DNA from: Lingula anatina
Lineage: Eukaryota; Brachiopoda; Lingulata; Lingulida; Lingulidae
NCBI RefSeq assembly: GCF_001039355.2
Contig: NW_019775486.1
Location: 54,521 to 118,520 of the forward strand
DNA: 64,000 nucleotides
Reading direction: 5' to 3'
Below are positions 12,325 through 24,300 of the stretch, in pieces. The number at the start of each line of letters is the position of its first letter. The stretch's first letter is position 1. A model generated the notes under the pieces. That model saw only the letters and a program-made list of their open reading frames with translations, was not told where the DNA came from and did no database searches. The position numbers and the translations under genes are program-made.

Positions 12325-15290
12325 TTACGTAGCGTCCTCTTCTCTGTGTACTATGACCTCGCACTCTGTGTTGATGGAGCTGGATGTTCCTGGGTTGCCA
12401 GAACTGAGAAATAAAGAATAGCAATTTCGTAGGAAAATAACACACTATGGATAAATAATTATATAATCATCTTGAGTGAGTAATGAAAATCCCCATTTTA
12501 GAATACCACCTGTTGTGGTGATCACAAATTGAATACTGAATGTCCAGTCTCCAGACATCAAGTTTACTGATATGACTGCCTGGTGGCCAAATATACAGCA
12601 CCTATATGGTGACACCCAACATATAGGTGGTTCTGCACTGCAATATCCTACATCATCACACGAACAAAACATGCACCATAAATCACTTATATTTATAGGA
12701 TGTTCAGTGAACAAAGAGCATAAATAAGGAATGATACAATAAGACATTTTCTAGTATCTAATTCTATCAGAAAATCTGACCAAAATTACTCAATGTCTTA
12801 TTAGCACTGCTCTGTATGTCTCATAGTGTTTTCACTGCTGCTTAGCAACTTTAGTCAAAACTATATAAGACAGTATATCAAATCAAAAAATTAACGGACA
12901 TCTCATTCTTCAAATAAGAGAAATAAGAAACTCACTGGGAGTTGTCAAAGGCACAGCCAGAGTGTAGAATTTCTTCCAGAACATTCCTGTCGTTGCCTTT
13001 CCCGTACACCACCTGCATCATCTCATTGGTGGACAGTGACGACTGCAGGAACAGGTGGAATAAACTGTCCGACAGGTAAACCGTCTGGGAACAACACCTG
13101 GAAAGGGAAAAACAGACCATGATCATACAAAAACAATGAGGGCACATTACTAGTATACTAGTAAAGGCAATGGTTTCAGTAATAATTCGCATGGGGCGGT
13201 GGAGGATGTTTCTGTTGTTGTGGAGATCTGTGATTCACTGGTTCCAACAGGAGCAATTGAGGATGGATAAGGGTAGGGAAATGATCTGGTTAAATTTCTA
13301 AATCTTGTTATATGACATCTCACCAGTCACTCATGATTTATTTATCTTTTTATTTAATTTAATTTTCTTTTTTTGTTTTTCTGTACTGATTCAACCTTGC
13401 ACAAGAAATGTTTGGAAAAATGGTTTTGGAAGCCAGGACATTTAAATTACTTATCTTCTAAACTAAAACCACTTCTTTAATTCAAGTAAATGGTATAACT
13501 CACTCTTTGAGGAACTGTTCTAATCCTCTGCATCTATCAACTATGCAGTGGGGTTCAAATTTGTCCCATTTCTTAGGAGGAAGACTAGGTGGGGAGCTGA
13601 AAACAATTATAAGATTTTAAACAAATCAATTACTTTTTACCTTGGCTAATTTGTATTTGCTGATGCATATGCATACTATTAGTAGGTACAACTGGACATA
13701 TGCAAGCTCATTTTCACGTGTGGTTAAAAAAGGAACAAAATAAGAAATAACTTACTTCTCTAATCACGTAAACTAAAATCTGTGTTGCTTTAGAGCATTT
13801 GTAACCAATTCAATCTCCTGACTTTTTTTTCAGAAGTTCTAGTTACATACACACTGCATAATCAATCCAATACAAATAATTTTTTCTCATGCAGCATAGT
13901 TCTGGGACAACTTACTGGAAAGGATGATTCATTTTGAGCTGTTTTTTCAGCCAGTCAAACTCTCTGTATCTCCTTCTTACTACTGATGATGGGTGGGTGA
14001 ATGCAATACTGGAAGTCTAAAATGAAAAATATGTTTCAAAATAATACATGAATATGTAAACACAAACACATGTGCATGCCTGCACCCACACATTGATACA
14101 AACTTACAAATACACATGTATGTACCTCATTCACTAATATTTAAAGGTTGACAGTGGGGAAGAGGCAGCAGCTTTGACAAGGTCTATTTTTTTTTTTAAT
14201 TTCAGCATTATAGTAGTTTTGATGCAGATGGTCAACTGCAGGAATTGATAAAAATATATATTTAACAACACCAATATAATCTATGCCCCAAAAGTGTGGA
14301 ATGGTCTACCAAATTTTATTAGGAAAACAGAAGACTTTGACAATTTTAAATCTCTTTTAAAGACCCACTTTTTTAATTCTGTCTATATCTCTTAGATTTT
14401 ATTTTAATATATATATGTTTTTTTTTTTTTGTTTTGTTTTGTTTTAATAAGATTGATTTTTAGTAACCATTATTGTAAGGCGCCTTGAGATAGAATGTAA
14501 GGCGCCATATAAGAATCTTATTATTATTATTATTATTAATATAGATATCAGACCATGTGTTGCAAGGAAAGGAAGGAGAGAGACTTTTAAAAAATGTATT
14601 CAATAATTTACCAACCTCAAGAAGTATCTCATATGATGTGTATTTTCCTGTCTCTTCTTGATCATGTGTCACTGGATTCCGCACTGTCACCTTGGTAAAA
14701 TTCTGAAACATTAAATGCCACATTTTCACTAATCCTTTTTACATATGTTCCAATACAAATGTATATTAAGACTATTATACCACTTATCAGCGAGAAATTG
14801 AAAAAAAGAGTCTGTGTCTGTCCCTGAAAGTGATGGCACAATAAATTTGACTGAATTTGAGATCAAGATGAGCAGCCCGAGAGCACTTTAGGACACATGA
14901 CCATAATTTGCTGTAATAAGATACAATAAGTTACCAGGTACTCGTATAAACAATGAGAAATGCTGAGCAAGAAAATTTATTTATTTATTTATTTATTTAT
15001 TTATCTTGTGGTTTCCGTCATCCCTTATTCTTGCTTCAGTTTTTTTGGCCTAACATTCTAGTTACTAACTTCATACTGTATAAGACCAAAACCTGAGGAA
15101 AGCGAAATTACTCTTACAGGTAACAAAAGTTGGAACGCCACATTTCATTTTTAAATGCTGCAAACATCTGTCTGGCAGTATCTCAAACTAGCATACAGCT
15201 GTAACAGTGCAAAATCACTTACAATTTTTGTTCAAAATATGACAAGACTATACTTTAAAGTTCACCTAACCTTACCCTGGTAGTATCCAT
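12325..15290 (-). CDS. PX-domain sorting nexin, SNX10/SNX11 type
   Basis: Six minus-strand exons, 15290-15276, 14702-14616, 14016-13916, 13596-13504, 13097-12936 and 12403-12325 (TAA), join in phase to 178 residues. Nearly all of the protein is a PX domain: the first strand FTKVTVRNPV, then YTSYEILLE, the phosphoinositide-binding RRRYREFDWL at about residues 48-57, the proline loop SLPPKKW near 72-78, and the helix DRCRGLEQFLKE. It continues through LSDSLFHLFLQSSL and ILHSGCAF, which match the extended PX region and C-terminal helix of SNX10 and SNX11. These proteins bind PI3P on endosomes and act in vacuole and endolysosome trafficking, SNX10 with the V-ATPase. SNX10 is about 200 residues, so the tail here is slightly shorter. 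The donor after exon 2 is GTTGGT, weaker than consensus. The start lies 365 bp from the divergent myosin light chain start. SNX10 versus SNX11 cannot be settled, since invertebrates often have one precursor. Confidence 0.88.
14282..14538 (+). mobile_element. 5'-truncated LINE tail (L2/CR1-like)
   Basis: The plus strand encodes a remnant beginning APKVWNGLP and running through an FKSLLKTHFF-type motif to a TAG at 14393-14395. This is the usual extreme C terminus of the reverse-transcriptase ORF of L2/CR1-class non-LTR elements. It is followed by a 3' tail with two GGCGCC blocks and a terminal TTA repeat (14518-14538), the usual 3' end of such elements. The copy is severely 5' truncated and sits antisense in the second intron of the sorting nexin gene. 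It is inactive as it stands. Confidence 0.85.
14973..15004. repeat. (TTTA)n microsatellite
   Basis: About eight tandem TTTA units in the first intron of the sorting nexin gene. Confidence 0.95.
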
Positions 15291-15654
15291 GGTTGCCCCC
15301 AAATTCTGCACAAAAATTACTTTCTTACACTGCGCCAGCAGTCATCATTCATTCATTCACAACTTACTTCCGGGTGAAACCGGATGTTGACAACACTGAG
15401 GAACGAAAGAAAGTCAGAGTGCTTCAATAACAGAAAAACAAAGACTCTTTGAAACAAACGGCTTAATTCTGATAATTTATTTTCTTTTTCAAACAAAAAA
15501 ATATGCGCACTTTGTCAAAGTAAACGCCGTGACACGTAAATGTCAAGGTCTTGTTCATTGAATTAAGCGTAGTGATTTTAAAGAGTATGACTTCGCACTA
15601 TTTTCTGTCGCACATGAATAAGCTGTGAGTTGATCAGCATACACTTCCGTTAAG
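15291..15654. promoter_or_regulatory. Shared divergent promoter region, sorting nexin / myosin light chain
   Basis: Only 364 bp separate the minus-strand sorting nexin ATG from the plus-strand myosin light chain ATG, so both promoters and both 5' untranslated regions must lie within or very near this segment unless further noncoding exons exist. I see no clear TATA box correctly placed for either gene. The bidirectional role is inferred from geometry. Confidence 0.5.
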
Positions 15655-18600
15655 ATGGCTAAAACGGTAGGTCCTTCATTGTATTGGAATTTATTGAGAT
15701 TTTAGAAATGTTCAGCGTCTTTTGTTCTTATTAGAGTGACGCTATACTTAATTTTTCTCTATTTTCAGACAAAGCTTACTGACGATCAGATATTTGGTAA
15801 GTTAAATGTCACTTTTCTACCTTCTTAAGTAGGTCACTTAGTCTGGCTCGGCGCGTTCATTTAGCCACACCTATTTGAATGAAAATGGGGTGTTTATTGT
15901 ACCCAGTGTTATTTTAGCGCAGATCTCTGTGGTCTTATTAAACACCTGAAACCCTCGGTGCATCAGTTTTATGCATGGTTTTCTGTTAAGTCGAAAAGTT
16001 GTGACTTGGAGCGGTACAAACTGAAGTAAAATGTGGAAAATGAGTCATTGCTTCCACTGCACTGCCACTGGCAGAGTGTTATGGTTGTGACAACTTTTTT
16101 CAAAAATGTGGAGACCATACAAATGGGTTAGTTTCTGCTGTCATTCACTTTCAGCTTAATATAATGAAAATTGAATTTAATGTTAATAAATTATAGTCTT
16201 TGCCTTTGTGAAAAGGCTTTATGTATACGGTAGTGTCAGTGCTGGGGATATTATTCTTACTATTACTGAATCATCATCAGTGGTGTTACTATCAGTGGCA
16301 GTGATACTGTTCTATAACTTGCAAACCCAATCACTTTTATTTTAAAGATAAATCTGATATTGAATAGGAATTAATTTGCATGTCTGTGATTTTGATTTGT
16401 TTTTATACAGGCAAGGATTAGGTGTGCCAATTATGACTAAAGAGGCCATTGATAAGAAGAATAATTTTGATGATAGCATGTATTTAATTAAAAGATAACT
16501 TAGATTTATTAAAAAAAAAAAACAGGGAAAAAATGACAGCAACCAGGTCATACGTATACCAATGAAGAATTTATTTATATCCTTCTCTCCCCCCCCCCCC
16601 CCAAATCTCCCAAACCACCTGCCTCGTGATAGCACTTATAACTTATACTTGTATACAAAGGCATGGGTAGAGCAGCATACCAATTCTTATCTTAATACCT
16701 CACCACTGAGCAGTGCAGTCATTAAAACCACAGTTATGGCATGATTCATGTAACAGCTTGTGCTATAAATATAGATGTGTACGCCACAATACTAAGACAA
16801 GGCATTGTTGAGACATGAATCACAAGTTTGTGCAGGAGAAGAAAAAAGACCTGTTTTAACCCTAAGTATTAATTATGTGATTACAAACAAGTTAACTGTT
16901 TTGGATCTTGAGGGCTATTGACTTATGGAAATTGAAGAAATTTGAGTGCACCTTGTGCTGCTTACCTGAAGTATGGAGTCCATTTAAAACAGGCTTGAGC
17001 TTTTAGGGCTTAGTGAAAACCACTCTCATTCTGGTTTGTACTTTATAAAGTCAATATGGAAGACTGACAGAAGAAATTAATGCTGATGGTGCCAAGCTAA
17101 CATACAAGGGCCCACATACAATACCATATTTATATGGAAATTTACATTTTGCGTACATCTGTTCTTTTTAATTTCATATCCATGGCTGATTTCGATTTAT
17201 CAGCATTTACAAACATACAACAGGCTTACACTTGTTTACAAGATTTTCTGTAAATACCTTCCACAATTTACCTTGGTCTAAAGAATATGGCAAAAGAGAG
17301 AGGAGCCTTTCACTAACCTGTGTAGAATTTTTATAGTGGAATTACTACATAAGTGGTTGCCGGATGATAATTTTATGTACCATTTCCAAAGACCTCATTG
17401 TAGTCATTACTAGGTTGTTAAAACAAGCTTCATACACCCATACCTTTCTCTTCAGCTCATATTCAAGTGACCCCCTTTAGAAATTTTGATTGCATTCAGA
17501 ATTTTATGGGCTGGTATTTGTGTTCTTGACCTTTTGACTTGCTGTAATGGCACCTTGTTTATGTTACACGACTCCCATGCTTTCTGGTATATTTGCAGTA
17601 CCACAATCCACTCTAGGGTATTAGAATATATAATATGATTTACTCAAAGATGATAATCCTCTCCATAGCAATCATGGTTTAAACCTGCATATGGACTTTG
17701 TGGAGATAAAAGATTTTAGAAGAAAAAGTGGTCCATGTGTGTTGTTTAGAATAAGCACAATTTTGGGGTTGTTTGTGTCATACCTCTCACACACATTAAG
17801 AAGGTACAAACAGGTATCATCACTAGGTTAATATACCTTGCTCTTTGACTACAGGAAATTTCATGATTAAGTGTACCTGGAAAGGGTATCACTTTTTTGT
17901 TTTCAAACACAGCAGTTTATATTTTTTGAAAACACCATGCATTTCCTGGATGATGTCTGTTGTCCAACATAGTCAGACTTCGTATAATTTCAGTATTTCA
18001 TCTTTCAGATCTGCAGGAGACGTTCAACCTGTTTGACAACAGGGGAGATGGGAAGATCTACGCTGGAGAAATCGGCAATGTCCTCCGCGCCATGGGACAG
18101 AACCCAACTGAGGCCGACGTCAAGAAGTGCGTCTTCCAAGAGGATCCAGGTTGGAAGTCTTTTTGATAATCGGTTTCTTTTACTTTAATTACCTTTGGCT
18201 TACCTCATTGTAAACCATTTTGGCAAAATGCTGAATCCGAATTAAAAGGGAAATTTAAGATTAGTTGATTTTTTTCCCTTTTTTGGTGAGAAATTGACAC
18301 TTGTTTAAAGGTTTGATTTCATATTCAAGTCTAAGTGACCCCATTATTTACCCCTCCGATAACTAAAAATTTAACTGAGTAATAGATATCATGGAGGTAA
18401 TGGCTATTAAGGCACTTCAACAAATGACCTATTTTTAGTGTCCAGAAAGCTTATTTCCAAAATTTTAAGTTGTCAAATTACATATTATAACTAGAATAAA
18501 ATGACCACTTACTAGTAGTTTTGGCCATCCAAAGTAGAATGATTGAACCACTTAACTTTTGAAAATGAGCAACAAATAATGAAATGTTTTCACATTGCCT

Positions 18601-19751
18601 GTTGCAGACCAGACTATCCTGATTCTATAAACTGTCATGAAAATCAGTTAAAGTCATGAGTTCATGAAAATATAAATACTTTACATATTCCAGACCAGAG
18701 GGTCAGTTTTGAGCAGTTCATCCCCATTCTACAAACTGTCATGAAAAACCAGGACACAACCACAGCAGAGGACTTCATAGAGGGGTTCAAAGTATTTGAC
18801 AAGGACCAGAACGGCTTTATTGGATCAGCTGAACTTAGACATCTTTTGTCTTCACTAGGTATGTGTGCTTGTCTAGAAGTTTTTATGCAAGTCTTGTGTC
18901 AAATGAAGAGAGATTTAAAGGCACAACAGGGGTCCGTTTTACAAAATTTTAATTTCTGGGGAGGTTTCCTAGACCTTAAAATCTGATCGCTTACTTCTTG
19001 AAATTGACTCTGCAATACAGTTCTAAAAATGTTTCTTTAATAATTGTCCCACTATAAATGTAGCTGACGTCTAAATGGGATATTGTTACCACTGTTTAAT
19101 TATTGTCACAGCAAGCACAACCACAAGGCACCAAGTTTAAAGTCTGAAAAAATATGATAAAAGAACACTTCCATGTGGTCAGTATAAAATATATATATAT
19201 GGAAAATTCTTGTCACTTAATATGGAGTTAAAGTGGAGTTGTTATTACCGACATGACGAACATGACAAATATTTAAAAAATCAGTGTATTTTTGCTCATC
19301 AAGCTGTTGTTACACATTGTGCATCATGAATCATTGGTGGTATTTATTGGTCGCTATTGATTTTCAGGTGAGAAATTAAGTGATGAGGAAGTGGAGCAAC
19401 TGCTGCAGAACATGGAGGACTCACAAGGAAATGTTAACTATGAAGGTATGTGTGTTGTCAGAATTCTTTAACTTGATTTGCAATGCAGTTACATGACTGA
19501 AACATTCAGAATCTATATCCTGACCAGCAGACTAAGTTATTAATTACTTTCTTAGTAATAAATCATTGGAGTTCAGTTTTATTTAAGATCAGGCCAATCT
19601 ATGTACATGCAACAAAAACTGTTGAATTTCAAAATAATGGATTTTCATTACCATACCTTAATGACATTACATTTATTTCTGGGATTACACATAAACCTCA
19701 TAGTTTTATCTTTTACTTTCAGAATTTGTGAAAATGGTAATGGCTGGCTAG
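15655..19751 (+). CDS. Myosin essential light chain (MYL6-like)
   Basis: Six exons, 15655-15666, 15769-15796, 18009-18149, 18694-18858, 19368-19445 and 19723-19751 (TAG), give 150 residues, the normal length of an essential light chain. The very short first exon (MAKT) is typical of the family. Four EF-hand regions follow. The first has loop DNRGDGKIYAGE (residues 23-34), with Arg rather than Asp/Asn/Ser at loop position 3. The second is degenerate (DPDQRVSFEQF). The third, DKDQNGFIGSAE (96-107), is canonical at positions 1, 3, 5 and 12 and might bind calcium. The fourth is degenerate (EDSQGNVNYEEF). The end, EEFVKMVMAG, is typical. The protein binds the first IQ motif of the myosin lever arm in muscle or non-muscle myosin II. 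The donor after exon 3 reads GTTGGA, which departs from consensus. AATAAA at 20635-20640 is a plausible distal polyadenylation signal. Muscle versus cytoplasmic use cannot be told from sequence. Confidence 0.92.
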
Positions 19752-20972
19752 AAGAGACTCTAGTACAATAGTTCACAAACTGATCTTAAGAAAAATAAAA
19801 TGACAATGCGCTTAACCTCATCCTCTTAAGCATAACCTAAAAGAATATCTCCTCCAGTCTACTGTCAAAATGGTTATCCTACAGAATCCTGTTTAGACGA
19901 GCAGCAAACCAAGCTTGTCAGCTTACAGCAAATTGGGAATACTGTGTACGACCTTGGTTTGTGAATTGTTTACACTTATAATGCTGCACAGAAGAAGATA
20001 TTTACTGGATGTATGGCAATGGGTGGAATTCAAACTATTTGCAGTGTGACTGTTTGGTTAAGAAGAAAACAGAAGTTAAACTTAAAGTTACAAAGTATTT
20101 GCTATTGATGAAAAGGCAAAGAAATTTGAAAAAAAATAACAAATGTAGTTGTGCAAAGCATTTTAACAGCATGAGATGAGAAAATCTTGATGTTTTATCA
20201 AACTTGGCTGCAAATAATGTCTGTAGTCCTGGTGAATTTTATGGAAAGATTACCATTTATTGCTTTTACAGTCTCCCTCTTGGAACAGTTAAGCAACTTT
20301 TCCCCCATGTAAACTTTAGAAGAAATATTTTTACATTTAATGGATCTGTATTAAATTTTATACTATAATGCTGTGTGTGTGAAAACTGGTAGGAGATATG
20401 GTTAAGTTTAGAAGAAAAACTCGAGATGCTGGTGGATTATTACCCAGCAAGTAGTTTTTGAGTGATTGATGAGTTACTAACATTCCTTTGTTAGCCAATA
20501 TGTGAATATTTATGAGATGAGGGTGCAAATACATTATAGGTCTCTATAACCACGTATTTATAGCTTCCCAAACTTTCTGAGCTCGGAAGAGATATTGTCA
20601 TAGAGTGACATTAATATCATTTGTTAGAACATCAAATAAAGGAGATTTATCTCTTAATAAATGTTTCAAGAGATAAAATGTTATTATTCAAAGCGATCTT
20701 GTTCAGATTCATTGTTCTCATTCATAATTGAGGTCTAATTACTCCCAACTTCTCATATGTGACCTTACTACTTTCTCCAATTATTAGTTTAAAAATCTTT
20801 CTAACAAGGGTTTAAGGTAGGAATAATAGGATAGGGCATTTTAGGGATGTCTTTTGTAGAAAAGTACCGGGGCGCACAGCGTGGGGGCGCAGGATAAATA
20901 TATACATTTAATAAAGGAACAAATTCAATTTAATTGCAATTCTGGACACATTTATGAATGAAAAATTTATTC
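19752..20972. other. 3' untranslated and intergenic sequence after the light chain
   Basis: This is probably mostly the 3' untranslated region of the myosin light chain. There is an AATAAA about 40 bp after the stop and another at 20635-20640. No reading frame here is convincing. Confidence 0.5.
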
Positions 20973-21045
20973 CGTCCCCGGTGGGACTCGAACCCACAAT
21001 CCCCGGCTCCGGAGGCCGATGCCTTATCCATTAGGCCACGGGGAC
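20973..21045 (-). tRNA. tRNA-Arg (anticodon CCG)
   Basis: Read on the minus strand the sequence folds as a complete cloverleaf without intron: acceptor arms GTCCCCG and CGGGGAC, D-arm GGCCTAATGGATAAGGC, anticodon loop CTCCGGA with anticodon CCG, and T-arm with GGTTCGAGTCC. The discriminator base is G. A T-rich run directly downstream on the minus strand (GGAATAAATTTTT) suits RNA polymerase III termination. The gene lies about 350 bp upstream of the HUS1 start and points away from it. Confidence 0.95.
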
Positions 21046-21395
21046 GTACAGCCAAGAAGTGGGTCAAATTTTCGTACAGTTTCTTGAGGCAAAATTACAA
21101 ATATAGGTCACGCTTAACATGAGTTTTTAGGTTTAATGTGCTTGTTTTGTTTGTCAAATTAAAACCTGTTAAAAGTATTAAAACTTTTGGAACATGAGAT
21201 GAGGCAACTGACTCCCAGTTCAGGCAATTAACATCCCAAAACGGTCCAATTTATATTTCAAAATCTCACGAGAACTTGTACAATATGGCGGGAGTTTCGT
21301 GAAGTGAGGCAAGCGGAAAGCGTACAACACATGAATGCGTTTCATTCTGGTTTTATTTCAAAAGTTAATTCTTGCAGTCCAATAAAACTTAGAAA

Positions 21396-24300
21396 ATGCG
21401 CTTCAGAGGAAAGATTGTAGATGTTGGATGCATCCAGCACTTCACACGTAAGTAATTCACTGTAATAAAACCACACACCAGTTCCCCTGTGTAGCACCAT
21501 TTCCATAGATTTTTAGATCGATCTATCCCTGTGGGGAGTCCCACTAGATTACTGTCAGCTTGGCCAGCTTAAGCGTCTGTCCCGCCTACTAAAAGCTGTA
21601 AGGGGGTAATTAACTATGGTGCCCGCTCGGCTGACTGCAATTTAGCGTGAACCCCCAGGGAGTTAGGTCAATCTAAATTTTAATCCCTGGATCGATCTGA
21701 ATCTCTGGAAATACACCCTAAGTCACTCAGGTAATGATAATAATAATAATAGTAACATCGAGTAATAACGTGCAAAAGAAATGATGTACATTACTCTGAA
21801 GTGCCGAATAAGAGTGCCTACCGGAATAACAGTGCCCCCCCGGAAAACTTTCCAAAATTAATAACAGTGCCTAGCGGAATAACTGTGCCCCCTGGAAAAA
21901 TTCCCGATATTTAATAACAGTGCCTAGCGGAATAACTGTGCCCCCCGGATAATTTTATCNTTTATCATCTCAAAATCCGTCTTATCAGGAGTGATCAGCA
22001 TGGTAGCCAAACTTGCCAAGAACTGTACTGTAAGAATAACCGCCTCCAAGATCTACTTTATTTTATCTGAGAGGTTGGTTAACGGAGGGGTCAACATATG
22101 GTGTGAGCTGTCACAGGTGAGATAGAGAGGCCATCAGAAAGTATCTCTCTGAGAATTATATCTTCTCTCTGGAAATTATGTTTTCTGAAACGCAAAGTAA
22201 AAATAATCACATAACTTATTTTAATCAATATAAACCTTGTATTACTGTTTTCACTTGTTGTTTTTATTTATTGTTTTGTCTTATATAAGAACTGTTATCT
22301 TCTTGAAAGGGGATGTGCACTATGTACTGTAATGAAATAATAGCCTCAAACACTTAACAGCTTTACATGTATACCACATCAAAGATTATTGGACTATCAG
22401 TAAGTTATTTTAGTATTCAGTAGAAAACCAAGAGATAAAATGCTTTGCCATTTTATTTTGGGACATGATATGTGAAGCAAATCAAATAACATTACCTTGG
22501 AATCTGTTTTCTATTTCCAGACTAATTTCTTCAGTGAGTATGCTATGGATGGGCTGTCAGAGGACTATAACGAGATCTTCCTCGAGGTCGTCCCAGACAA
22601 TATGGTGAAGTGCCTGAAGACTGCTCAGACAGCAAAGTCCGTCAAGATCAAACTGACAAAGAAACACAGTCCTTGTTTAACTTTTGAAGTGGAACTTGTA
22701 AGTAAACCTCACTGACACACAATGTTTCCCATCTACATTCCTATGTCATGAAAAAACTTAACACAGAAGCAGTACGCATAACTATGGCATCTACACTTGG
22801 ATTGATTCTGTCATTGAGACTTCAGAATTTGTAGGTCACAGTGGCTAGTGGGCACTAGTTCCACAGGGACTTGCTGACTCTCATGCCTCCTGCTGTTTCC
22901 AGCTCCTGTTATTGCCAACCAACGCATTAATTAGTATAATCATTAGCTTCTCTGTATTTTGCTCAATGCCAGGAGGAGGCGTGTTAGTCTGTTAATCTGA
23001 TTGCATTCAGCAAGAGTCCTTGTGGATTTTTACTTGCAGTTACTTGTGATCTAACTCATTCTGAATGCGCCTTGGCTTAGACCCCATTTCCATATATTAG
23101 ATCGATCTACTTTAGATCGACCTAACTCCCTAGGGGTTCACGCTAAATAGCTGTCAGCCGGGCGGACACGAAAGTTAATTACCTCCTTACAGCTTGTAGT
23201 AGGCGGGACGGACATTTAAGTCATGATTATCTGAAAGTAATCTAGTGAGACTCCCCGCGGGGATAGATCGATCTAAAACCTATGGGAATAGAGCCTTAGA
23301 CGTCAGTGCTAAATAAGATACTGAAATTTTTAATTCCCCTGTTCATCTTTTCACAGCCCTCACTGACTGGTCATTCCCGTGTGGTCACTCACGATGTGCC
23401 AGTTAATGTAATACCAAGGAGACTTTGGGACGAGTTTGAAGAACCAGAGATGCCAGACTTTGATGTGAGCAGTTAGGGGAGAAATGAAGTGTTTGATCTG
23501 ATTACTAATGAAAATAATTCCCATCAGCGTATTTAGTATATTCTGTTTAGGGACATCCTCCATTCAGTCCTTGTAAGACAGTGTCTCTGGGTTACATAGT
23601 TATAGAGAGTTAGCTTAGAAAATATTTATTTAAAAAAAATTCTTTCTGGCTTCACTAAGATTTTGGGGAATGGGGATCTTGAGCATGTGATATATTATTG
23701 GGGGAATTTTGATCTGGAGCATGTTTAATGGAGGTGAAGCTGGCTCACAGTCTGTGAGTTATAACACTAGATCTTATTCAAATATCCAATGCTTAAGAAG
23801 TTAATAATGCATAGTATGGTATTGTCCTTTTAAACCTTGTTTTTGTCATTTTTATTGTTTTAACCCTTTGAATGCTATTAATCACATCTCTGATATACCA
23901 TTTCAGGTCAGTATTTACATGCCGTCCCTAAAGGTGCTGAGAAATGTGACAGACAAAATGAAAAATTTGAATAATTATGTGGTGAGATTTAGCACACTAC
24001 TTTCTGGTCATTATCACTGAATTATAACATCTATTTGTATTATTATGTGTATTATTTAATTATTATAAATGATACAGTTGATAAATTTTATAGCAGTACA
24101 GGAAGTTTTAGGTAAAATGATCAGTTTATTAACGCCTGACCCTATAATCTGGTGTCTTTTTGATATAAGTACAGTTGGCTTCCAAAAATATGTAATTTTG
24201 AAATTGTAAATATAGTAATTTATTCACAAAAATTTCAATTTCATCCTCTTACAAAAAAATAAAGAAAATTACATACAGATAACTCCTGAGTTCCTCATAT

